Of a stretch of DNA of 64,000 nt, positions 51,080 through 61,927 are shown piece by piece (within the stretch, counting starts at the first letter, position 1; each line of letters opens with the position of its first letter). A program made the position numbers and the translations under genes. The notes below the pieces were generated by a model. That model was not told where the DNA came from and did no database searches. It saw only the letters and a program-made list of their open reading frames with translations. The DNA is from Budorcas taxicolor (lineage: Eukaryota; Chordata; Mammalia; Artiodactyla; Bovidae), in assembly GCF_023091745.1 (NCBI RefSeq), contig NW_026291758.1, forward strand, positions 62,001-126,000, read 5' to 3'.

Positions 51080-54000
51080 CCCGCTCTGGTGGCCTAAGGA
51101 AAGGCCAGTACCCATGCGAGTTGCTATGGGCCATCTCGGGATTCCTGTCCCGTCCATGCCGGGGCTTAAGACCTTGTGTGGAGTCGGAGCCGGAATCTGA
51201 GGATTCCTCTCCAGTGTTGCCATGGATCTTGGGGTGCTTCTGAGTCTGCCCAGGGGAGTCAGGCCTCGTCTCGAGTGGGGGCATGCACGTGGGCTTTCCT
51301 CCTGAGCTGCAGCACTAGTGTCACGCTTACTGTCACGTGGATCAAGGGATCTGTGCTTTCCCTTGAATCTTTCCCTCCAGGTTTTCCCACGAGGCTTTCC
51401 CACAGGGCTGTGCCACGTGCCACCTTGGTGTGAGTCGATCCTCGGCGTGAAAGACGAGCCGGTGAAGGGAAAAGAGGTTCCTCTGGAAAGGACTGAGACA
51501 TCTGGGGGACTCTTGGAATGGTAGCACGACTTGGAGATCCTCTCGCCGTTCCTGATTGGAGGGCCTCCACTTGAGATGCGACGGGAACGCCGGGAACTCT
51601 TTCCCGCCGAAGCAGGGAAAGGATCCCTCATCTCGAGGTACGAGGAGGAAACGGGGCTCCTCTGGATGTGGGCGGGACCCTCGTGTTTCCTCTCGAGTGG
51701 AGACGGGTATGTCGGGGAACTTCCTGATTTGCACCAAGGGTGTGAATGACCCTTGCGAAGTTCCAGAGGTGAGGTGTGATCAGCCTCGAGACGCCTCAGC
51801 GGAAATGGGCCTCATCTCGCCTGGAGGGGAGAACCTCCTGGATTTTCTCGAGTTGCGGCAGGTCTTCTCGAGTTACGACGGGGACCTCAGGGACCCGCTC
51901 TGGTGGCCTCAGGAAAGGCCAGTCCCCGTGAGAGTTGCTAGGGACCATCTCGGGATTCCTCTCCCGTCCGTTCCTGGGCCTAAGACCTTGTGTGGAGTCG
52001 GGGCTGGAACCTGAGGATTCCTCTCCAGTGTTGCCATGGATCTTGGGGTGCTTCTGAGTCTCCCCAGGGGAGTCAGGCCTCGTCTCGAGTGGGGGCATGC
52101 ACGTGCGCTTTCCTCCCGAGCTGCAGCAGTAGTGTCACGCTTCCTGTCACGTGGATCAAGGGATCTGTGGTTTCCCTCGAGGCTTTTGCTCGAGGCTTTC
52201 CCACGAGGCTTTCCCACAGGGTTGTGCCACATGCCACCTTGGTGTGAGTCGATCCTCGGCGTGAAAGACGAGCCGGTGAAGGGGAAAAGGTTCCTCTGGA
52301 ATGGACTGAGACATCTGGGGGACTCTTGGATTGGTGGCACGACCCTGGAAGTTCCTCTCGCCGTTCCTGTTGAGAGGGCCACCTCTTGAGATGCGACGGG
52401 AAGGCCGGGAACTCTTTCCCGACGAAGCAGGGAAAGGATCCCTCATCTCGAGCTACGAGGCGGAAACGGGGCTCCTCTGGATGTGGGCGGGACCCTCGTG
52501 TTTCCTCTCGAGTGGAGACGGGTATGTCGGGGAACTTCTTGATTTGCACCAAGGGTGTGAAGGACCCTTGCGAAGTTCCAGAGGTGAGGTGTGATCAGCC
52601 TCGAGATGCCTCAGCGGAAATGGGCCTCATCTCGCCTGGAGGGGAGAACCTCCTGGATTTTCTCGAGTTGCGGCAGGTCTTCTCGAGTTACGACGGGGAC
52701 CTCAGGGACCCGCTCTGGTGGCCTCAGGAAAGGCCATTCCCCGTGCGATTTGCTAGGGGGCCTCTCCGAATTCCTCTCCCGTCCATGCCGCGGCCTCAGT
52801 CCTTGCGTGGATTCGGGGCCGGAACCTGAGGATTCCTCTCCAGTGTTGCCATGGATCTTGGGGTGCTTCTGAGTCTCCCCAGGGGAGTCAGGCCTCGTCT
52901 CGATTGGGGGCATGCACGTGCGCTTTCCTCCCGAGCTGCAGCAGTAGTGTCACGCTTCCTGTCACGTGAATCAAGGGATCTGTGGTTTCCCTCGAGGCTG
53001 TCCCTCGAGGCTTTCCCACGAGGCTTTTCCACAGGGCTGTGCCACGTGCCACCTTGGTGTGAGTCGATCCTCCGCGTGAAAGACGAGCCGGTGAAGGGAA
53101 AAGAGGTTCCTCTGGAATGGACTGAGACTACTGGGGGACTCTTGGAATGGTGGCACGACCGTGGAGTTCGTCTCGCCGTTCCTGTTGAGAGGGCCTCCTC
53201 TTGAGATGCGACGGGAACGCCGGGAACTCTTTCCCGCCGAAGCAGGGAAAGGATCCCTCATCTCGAGCTACGAGGAGGAAACGGGGCTCCCTGGATGTGG
53301 GCGGGACCCTCGTGTTCCCTCTCGAGTGGAGACGGGTATGTCGGGGAACTTCTTGATTTGCACCAAGGGTGTGAAGGACCCTTTCGAAGTTCCTGAGGTG
53401 AGGTGTGATCAGCCTAGAGACGCCTCAGCGGAAATGGGCCTCATCTCACCTGGAGGGGAGAACCTCCTGGATTTTCTCGAGTTGCGGCAGGTCTTCTCGA
53501 GTTACGACGGGGACCTCAGGGACCCGCTCTGGTGGCCTCAGGAAAGGCCAGTCCCCATGCGAGTTGCTAGGGGCCATCTCGGGATTCCTGTCCCGTCCAT
53601 GCCGGGGCATAAGACCTTGTGTGGAGTCGGGGCCGAAACCTGAGGATTCCTATCCAGTGTTGCCATGGATCTTGGGGTGCTTCTGAGTCTCCCCAGGGGA
53701 GTCAGGCCTCGTCTCGAGTGGGGGCATGCACGTGCACTTTCCTCCCGAGCTGCAGCAGTAGTGTCACGCTTCCTGTCACGTGGATCAAGGGATCTGTGGT
53801 TTCCCTCGAGGCTTTCGCTCGAGGCTTTCCCACGAGGCTTTCCCACAGGGCTGTGCCACGTGCCACCTTGGTGTGATTCGATCCTCGGTGTGAAAGACGA
53901 GCCGGTGAAAGGAAAAGAGGTTCCTCTGGAATGGACTGAGACATCTGGGGGACTCTTGGAATGGTGGCAGGACCCTGGAGTTCCTCTAGCCGTTCCTGTT

Positions 54001-55998
54001 GAGAGGGCCTCCTGTTGAGTTGTGACGGGAATGCCGGGAACTCTTTGCCGACGAAGCAGGGAAAGTATCCCTCATCTCGAGCTACGAGGCGGAAACGGGG
54101 CACCTCTTGATGTTGGCGGGACCCTCGTGTTTCCTCTCGAGTGGAGACGGGTATGTCGGGGAACTTCTTGATTTGCACCAAGGGTGTGAAGGACCCTGTC
54201 GAAGTTCCAGAGGTGAGGTGTGATCAGCCTCGAGACGCCTCAGCGGAAATGGGCCTCATCTCGCCTGGAGGGGAGAACCTCCTGGATTTTATCGAGTTGC
54301 GGCAGGTCTTCTCGAGTCACGACGGGGACCTCAGGGACCCGCTCTGGTGGCCTCAGGAAAGGCCAGTCCCCATGCGAGTTGCTAGGGGACCTCTCGGGAT
54401 TCCTCTCCTGTCCATGCCGGGGCTTAAGACCTTGTGTGGAGTCGGGGCCGGAACCTGAGGATTCCTCTCCAGTGTTGCCATGGATCTTGGGGTGCTTCTG
54501 AGTCTCCCCAGGGGAGTCAGGCCACGTCTCGAGTGGGGGCATGCACGTGCGCTTTCCTCCCGAGCTGCAGCAGTAGTGTCACGCTTCCTGTCACGTGGTT
54601 CAAGTGGTCTGTGGTTTCCCTCGAGGCTTTCGCTCGAGGCTTTCCCACGAGGCTTTCCCACAGGGCTGTGCCACGTGCCACCTTGGTGTGAGTCGATCGT
54701 CGGCCTGAAAGACGAGCCGGTGAAGGGAAAAGAGGTTCCTCTGGAATGGACTGGGACATCTGGGGGACTTTTGGAATGGTGGCACGACCCTGGAGTTCCT
54801 CTCTCCGTTCCTGTTGAGAGGGCCTCCTCTTGAGATGCGACGGGAACGCCGGGAACTCTTTCCAGATGAAGCAGTGAAAGGATCCCTCATCTCGAGCTAC
54901 GAGGCGGAAACGGGGCTCCTCTGGATGTGGGCGGGACCCTCGTGTTTCCTCTCGAGTGGAGACGGGTATGTCGGGGAACTTCTTGATTTGCACCAAGGGT
55001 TTGAAGGACCCTGTAGAAATTCCAGAGGTGAGGTGTGATCAGCCTCGAGACGCCTCAGCGGAAATGAGCCTCATCTCGCCTGGAGGGGAGAACCTCCTGG
55101 ATTTTCTCGAGTTGCGGCAGGTCTTCTCGATTTACGACGGGGACCTCAGGGACCCGCTCTGGTGGCCTAAGGAAAGGCCAGTACCCATGCGAGTTGCTAG
55201 GGGCCATCTCGGGATTCCTGTCCCGTCCATGCCGGGGCATAAGACCTTGTGTGGAGTCGGGGCGGAAACCTGAGGATTCCTATCCAGTGTTGCCATGGAT
55301 CTTGGGGTGCTTCTGAGTCTCCCCAGGGGAGTCAGGCCTCGTCTCGAGTGGGGGCATGCACGTGCACTTTCCTCCCGAGCTGCAGCAGTAGTGTCACGCT
55401 TCCTGTCACGTGGATCAAGGGATCTGTGGTTTCCCTCGAGGCTTTCCCACAGGGCTGTGCCACGTGCCACCTTGGTGTGATTCGATCCTCGGTGTGAAAG
55501 ACGAGCCGGTGAAGGGAAAAGAGGTTCCTCTGGAATGGACTGAGACATCTGGGGGACTCTTGGAATGGTGGCAGGACCCTGGAGTTCCTCTAGCCGTTCC
55601 TGTTGAGAGGGCCTCCTGTTGAGTTGTGACGGGAACGCCGGGAACTCTTTGCCGACGAAGCAGGGAAAGTATCCCTCATCTCGAGCTACGAGGCGGAAAC
55701 GGGGCACCTCTTGATGTGGGCGGGACCCTCGTGTTTCCTCTCGAGTGGAGACGGGTATGTCGGGGAACTTCTTGATTTGCACCAAGGGTGTGAAGGACCC
55801 TGTCGAAGTTCCAGAGGTGAGGTGTGATCAGCCTCGAGACGCCTCAGCGGAAATGGGCCTCATCTCGCCTGGAGGGGAGAACCTCCTGGTTTTTCTCTAG
55901 TTGCGGCAGGTCTTCTCGAGTTACGACGGGGACCTCAGGGACCCGCTCTGGTGGCCTCAGGAAGGCCAGTCCCCATGCGAGTTGCTAGGGGACCTCTC
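51080..55998. repeat. Seven-monomer higher-order repeat, copy D (partial)
   Basis: Phase marks 51776, 52591, 53405, 54220 and 55035 lie 5703 bp after those of copy C. Correspondence is clean to about 55.4 kb, beyond which the sequence becomes trimer-like (CACCTCTTGATGTGGGCGG and CTGGTTTTTCTCTAGTTG at 55707-55900) and then switches to another monomer type near 55.998 kb. The unit is therefore truncated by about 0.8 kb. Its first monomer matches copy A rather than C at GCACCAAGGGTG and CCGTTCCTGTTG. Confidence 0.85.
55429..55466. repeat. 13-bp unit zone with 26-bp deletion
   Basis: GTTTCCCTCGAG (55429-55440) is followed at once by GCTTTCCCACAGG and GCTGTGCCACGTG; GCTTTCGCTCGAG and GCTTTCCCACGAG are missing. 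This gives a 789-bp spacing between phase marks 55035 and 55824 and is a deletion independent of the one at 9020, since different units were lost. Confidence 0.92.
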
Positions 55999-58900
55999 GG
56001 CATTCCTCTCCCGTCCATGCCGGGTCCTAAGACCTTGTGGAGAGTCGGGGCCGGAACCTGAGGATTCCTCTGCAGTGTTGCCATGAATCTTGGGGTGCTT
56101 CTGAGTCTCCCCAGGGGAGTCAGGCCTCGTCTCGAGTGGGGGCATGCACGTGTGCTTTCCTCCCGAGCTGCAGCAGTAGTGTCACGCTTCCTGTCACGTG
56201 GATCAAGGGATCTCTGGTTTCCCTCGAGGCTTTCACTCGATGCTATCCCACGAGGGTTTCCCACAGCGCTGTGCAACGTGCCACCTTGGTGTGAGTCGAT
56301 CCACGGCGTGAAAGACGAGCCGGTGAAGGGAAAAGAGTTTCCTCTGGAATGGACTGAGACATCTGGGGGACTCTTGGAATGGTGGCACGACCCTGGAGTT
56401 CCTCTCGCCGTTCCTGTTGAGAGGGCCTCCTCTTGAGATGCGACGGGAACGCCGGGAACTCTTTCCCGACGAAGCAGGGAAAGGATCCCTCATCTCGAGC
56501 TACGAGGCGGAAACGGGGCTCCTCTGGATGTGGGCGGGACCCTCGTGTTTCCTCTCGAGTGGAGACGGGTATGTCGGGGAACTTCTTGATTTGCACCAAG
56601 GGTGTGAAGGACCCTTTCGAAGTTCCAGAGGTGAGGTGTGATCAGCCTCGAGACGCCTCAGCGGAAATGGGCCTCATCTCGCCTGGAGGGGAGAACCTCC
56701 TGGATTTTCTCGAGTTGCAGCAGGTCTTCTCGAGTTACGACGGGGACCACAGGGACCCGCTCTGGTGGCATCAGGAAAGCCCAGTCGCCATGCGAGTTGC
56801 TAGGGGAGCTCTCGGGATTCCTCTCCCGTCCATGCCGGTGCCTCAGTCCTTGTGTGGAGTCGGGGCCGGAACCTGAGGATTCCTCTCCAGTGTTGCATGG
56901 ATCCTGGGGTGCTTCTGAGTCTCCCCAGGGGAGTCAGGCCTCGTCTCGAGTGGGGGCATGCACGTGCGCTTTCCTCCCGAGCTGCAGCAGTAGTGTCACG
57001 CTTGCTGTCACGTGGCTCAAGGGATCTGTGGCTTTCCCTCGAGGCTGTCCCTCGAGGCTTTCCCACGAGGCTTTCCCACAGGGCTGTGCCACGTGCCACC
57101 TTGGTGTGAGTCGATCCTCGGAGTGAAAGATGGGGCGGTGAAGGGAAAAGAGGTTCCTCTGGAATGGACTGAGACATCTGGGGGACTCTTGGAATGGTGG
57201 CACGACCCTGGAGTTCCTCTCGCCGTTCCTGTTGAGAAGGCCTCCTCTTGAGATGCGACGGGAACGCACGGAACTCTTTCCCGACGAAGCAGGGAAAGGA
57301 TCCCTCATCTCGAGCTACGAGGCTGAAACGGGGCTCCTCTGGATGTGGGCGGGACCCTCGTGTTTCCCCTCGAGTGGATACGGGTATGTCGGGGAACTTC
57401 TTGATTTGCACCAAGTGTGTGAAGGACCCTTTCGAAATTCCACAGGTGAGGTGTGATCAGCCTCGAGACGCCTTAGCGGAAATGGGCCTCATCTCGCCTG
57501 GAGTGGAGAACCTCCTGGATTTTCTCGAGTTGCGACAGGTCTTCTCCAGTTACGACGGGGACCTCAGGGACCCGCTCTGGTGGCCTCAGGAAAGGGCAGT
57601 CCCCGTGCGAGTTGCTAAGGACCATGACGGCATTCCTCTCCCGTCCATGCCGGGTCCTAAGACCTTGTGGAGAGTCGGGGCCGGAACCTGAGGATTCCTC
57701 TGCAGTGTTGCCATGAATCTTGGGGTGCTTCTGAGTCTCCCCAGGGAGTCAGGCCTCGTCTCGAGTGGGGGCATGCACGTGTGCTTTCCTCCCGAGCTGC
57801 AGCAGTAGTGTCACGCTTCCTGTCACGTGGATCAAGGGATCTCTGGTTTCCCTCGAGGCTTTCACTCGATGCTATCCCACGAGGGTTTCCCACAGCGCTG
57901 TGCAACGTGCCACCTTGGTGTGAGTCGATCCACGGCGTGAAAGACGAGCCGGTGAAGGGAAAAGAGTTTCCTCTGGAATGGACTGAGACATCTGGGGGAC
58001 TCTTGGAATGGTGGCACGACCCTGGAGTTCCTCTCGCCGTTCCTGTTGAGAGGGCCTCCTCTTGAGATGCGACGGGAACGCCGGGAACTCTTTCCCGACG
58101 AAGCAGGGAAAGGATCCCTCATCTCGAGCTACGAGGCGGAAACGGGGCTCCTCTGGATGTGGGCGGGACCCTCGTGTTTCCTCTCGAGTGGAGACGGGTA
58201 TGTCGGGGAACTTCTTGATTTGCACCAAGGGTGTGAAGGACCCTTTCGAAGTTCCAGAGGTGAGGTGTGATCAGCCTCGAGACGCCTCAGCGGAAATGGG
58301 CCTCATCTCGCCTGGAGGGGAGAACCTCCTGGATTTTCTCGAGTTGCAGCAGGTCTTCTCGAGTTACGACGGGGACCACAGGGACCCGCTCTGGTGGCCT
58401 CAGGAAAGCCCAGTCGCCATGCGAGTTGCTAGGTGCCATCTCGGGATTCCTCTCCCGTCCATGACGGTGCCTCAGTCCTTGTGTGGAGTCGGAGCCGGAA
58501 TCTGAGGATTCCTCTCCAGTGTTGCCATGGATCTTGGGGTGCTTCTGAGTCTGCCCAGGGGAGTCAGGCCTCGTCTCGAGTGGGGGCATGCACGTGGGCT
58601 TTCCTCCTGAGCTACAGCACTAGTGTCACGCTTACTGTCACGTGGATCAAGGGATCTGTGCTTTCCCTTGAATCTTTCCCTCGAGGTTTTCCCACGAGGC
58701 TTTCCCACAGGGCTGTGCCACGTGCCACCTTGGTGTGAGTCGATCCTCGGCGTGAAAGATGAGGCGGTGAAGGGAAAAGAGTTTCCTCTGGAATGGACTG
58801 AGACATCTGGGGGACTCTTGGAATGGTGGCACGACCCTGGAGTTCCTCCTCTCCCGTCCATGCCGGGGCCTCAGTCCTTGTGTCGAGTGGGGGCCGGAAC

Positions 58901-59479
58901 CTGAGGATTCCTCTCCAGTGTTGCCATGGATCTTGGGGTGCTTCTGAGTCTCCCCAGGGGAGTCAGGCCTCGTCTTGAATGGGGGCATGCACGTGCGCTT
59001 TCCTCCCGAGCTGCAGCAGTAGTGTCACGCTTCCTGTCGCGTGGATCAAGGGATCTGTGGCTTTCCCTTGAGGCTTTCGCTCGAGGCTTTCCCACGAGGC
59101 TTTCCCACAGGACTGTGCCACGTGCCACCTTGGTGTGACTCGATCCTCGGCGTGAAAGATGAGCCGGTGAAGGGAAAAGAGGTTCCTCTGGAATGGACTG
59201 AGACATCTGGGGGACTCTTGGAATGGTGGCACGACCCTGGAGTTCCTCTCGCCGTTCCTGTTGAGAGGGCCTCCTCTTGAGATGCGACGGGAACGCCCGG
59301 AACTCTTTCCCGACGAAGCAGGGAAAGGATCCCTCATCTCGAGCTATCGGCGGAAACGGGGCTCCTCTGGATGTGGGCGGGACCCTCGTGTTTCCTCTCG
59401 AGTGGAGACGGGTATGCCGGGAACTTCTTGATTTGCACCAAGGGTGGGAAGGACCCTTTCGAAGTTCCAGACGTGAGGT
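55999..59479. repeat. Dimeric block (1630 bp) ending in a monomer fusion
   Basis: Phase marks are 55824, 56638, 57453 and 58267, then none until 59480. Segments 56.0-56.76 and 57.63-58.39 kb match at an offset of 1630 bp and carry the marks GGTCCTAAGACC with TTGTGGAGAG and CACTCGATGCTATCCCACG. The block 56.8-58.75 kb matches 15.3-17.25 kb at an offset of 41503, falling to 41502 after one base is lost near 57742 (CCCCAGGGAGTC). The final monomer is a fusion described at 58842. Confidence 0.86.
58842..58856. other. Fusion junction of two monomers, about 417 bp lost
   Basis: A monomer runs normally to CCCTGGAGTTCCTC and then continues as CTCTCCCGTCCATGCC, which normally lies in the first third of the next monomer. 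The spacing between phase marks is 1213 bp, against about 1630 for two monomers, so about 417 bp are missing. Both parents have TTCCTCTC at the break, the most conserved part of the 31-bp unit, so out-of-register recombination between subrepeats is the likely cause. Confidence 0.9.
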
Positions 59480-61927
59480 GTGATCAGCCTCGAGACGCCT
59501 CCGCGGAAATGGGCCTCATCTCGCCTGGAGGGGAGAACCTCCTGGATTTTCTCGAGTTGCGGCAGGTCTTCTCGAGTTACGACGGGGACCTCAGGGACCC
59601 GCTCTGGTGGCCTCAGGAAAGGCCAGTCCCCATGCGAGTTGCTAGGGGACCTCTCGGGATTCCTCTCCCGACCATGCCGGGGCCTCAGTCCTTGTGTGGA
59701 GTCGGGGCCGGAACCTGAGGATTCCTCTCCAGTGTTGCCATGGATCTTGGGGTGCTTCTGAGTCTCCCCAGGGGAGTCAGGCCTCGTCTCGTGTGGGGGC
59801 AGGCACGTGCGCTTTCCTCCCGAGCTGCAGCAGTAGTGTCACGCTTCCTGTCACGTGGATCAAGGGATCTGTGGCTTTCCCTCGAGGCTGTCCCTCGAGG
59901 CTTTCCCACGAGGCTTTCCCACAGGGCTGTGCCACGTGCCACCTTGGTGTGAGTCGATCCTCGGCGTGAAAGACGAGCCGTTGTATGGACAAGAGTTTCC
60001 TCTGGTATGGCCTGAGACATCCGGGGGACTCTTGGAATGGTGGCACGACCCTGGAGTTCCTCTCGCCGTTCCTGTTGAGAGGGCCTCCTCTTGAGATGCG
60101 ACGGGAACGCCGGGAACTCTTTCCCGACGAAGCAGGGAAAGGATCCCTCATCTCGAGCTACTAGGCGGAAACGGGACTCCTCTGGATGTGGGCGGGACCC
60201 TCGTGATTCCTCTCGAGGGGAGACGGGTATGTCGGGGAACTTCTTGATTTGCACCAAGGGTGGGAAGGACCCTTTCGAAGTTCCAGACGTGAGGTGTGAT
60301 CAGCCTCGAGACGCCTCCACGGAAATGGGCCTCATCTCGCCTGGAGGGGAGAACCTCCTGGATTTTCTCGAGTTGCGGCAGGTCTTCTCGAGTTACGACG
60401 GGGACCTCAGGGACCCGCTCTGGTGGCCTCAGGAAAGGCCAGTCCCCATGCGAGTTGCTAGGGGACCTCTCGGGATTCCTCTCCCGACCATGCCGGGGCC
60501 TCAGTCCTTGTGTGGAGTCGGGGCCGGAACCTGAGGATTCCTCTCCAGTGTTGCCATGGATCTTGGGGTGCTTCTGAGTCTCCCCAGGGGAGTCAGGCCT
60601 CGTCTCGAGTGGGGGCATGCACGTGCGCTTTCCTCCCGAGCTGCAGCAGTAGTGTCACGCTTCCTGTCACGTGGATCAAGGGATCTGTGGCTTTCCCTCG
60701 AGGCTGTCCCTCGAGGCTTTCCCACGAGGCTTTCCCACAGGGCTGTGCCACGTGCCACCTTGGTGTGAGTCGATCCTCGGTGAGAAATACGAGCCGATGA
60801 AGGGAAAAGATGTTCCTCTGGAATGGACTGAGACATCTGGGGGACTCTTGGAATGGTGGCACGACCCTGGAGTTCCTCTCGCCTTTCCTGTTGATAGGTC
60901 CTCCTCTTGAGATGCGACGGGAACACCGGGATCTCTTTCCCGACGAAGCAGGGAAAGAATCCCTCATCTCGAGCTACGAGGCGGAAACGGGGCTCCTCTG
61001 GATGTGGCCGGGACCCTCGTGTTTCCTCTCGAGTGGAGACGGGTATGTCGGGGAACTTCTTGATTTGCACCAAGGGTGTGAAGGACACTTTCGAAGTTCC
61101 AGATGTGAGGTGTGATCAGCCTCGAGACGCCTCAGCGGAAATGGGCCTCATCTCGCCTGGAGGGGAGAACCTCCTGGATTTTCTCGAGTTGCAGCAGGTC
61201 TTCTCGAGTTACGACGGGGACCTCAGGGACCCGCTCTGGGGGCCTCAGGAAAGGCCTGTCCCCATGCGAGTTGCTAGGGGCCATCTCGGGATTTCCCTCC
61301 CGTCAATGCCGGGGCCTCAGTCCTTGTGTGAAGTCGGGGCCGGAACCTGAGGATTCCTCTCCAGTGTTGCCATGGATCTTGGGGTGCTTCTGAGTCTCCC
61401 CAGGGGAGTCAGGCCTCGTCTCGAGTGGGGGCATGCACGTGCGCTTTCCTCCCGAACTGCAGCAGTAGTGTCACGCTTCCTGTCACGTGGATCAAGGTAT
61501 ATTTGGCTTTCCCTCGAGGCTGTCCCTCGAGGCTTTCCCACGAGGCTTTTCCACAGGGCTGTGCCACGTGCCACCTTGTTGTGAGTCAATCCTCGGCGTG
61601 AAAGACGAGCCGGTGTAGGGAAAAGAGGTTCCTCTGGTATGGACTGCGACATCTGGGGGACTCTTGGAATGGTGGCACGACCCTGGAGTTCCTCTCGCCG
61701 TTCCTGTTGAGAGGGCCTCCTCTTGAGATGCGACGGGAACGCCGGGAACTCTTTCCCGACGAAGCAGGGAAAGGATCCCTCATCTCGAGCTACGAGGCGG
61801 AAACGGGGCTCCTCTGGATGTGGGCGGGACCTTCGTGTTTCCTCTCGAGTGGAGACGGTTATGTCGGGGAACTTCTTGATTTGCACCAAGGGTGGGAAGG
61901 ACCCTTTCGAAGTTCCAGACATGAGGT
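59480..61927. repeat. 816-bp subfamily block, three monomers
   Basis: Starts at 59480, 60296 and 61112, each 816 bp, with the diagnostic GTGGCTTTCCC (TTTGGCTTTCCC in the last) and GCTGTCCCTCGAG, as in 2098-11862. Private substitutions include GGTGGGAAGG in place of GGTGTGAAGG (59444, 60261, 61892) and CCGACCATGCC near 59668 and 60484. The marks show this is a separate, locally homogenised sample of the same subfamily, not a direct copy of the left block. Confidence 0.9.

Noticed and set aside
58267..59479. The 1213-bp interval taken as a novel 1.2-kb monomer or an insertion.
   Set aside because: Both halves align to ordinary monomers; it is two monomers minus about 417 bp.
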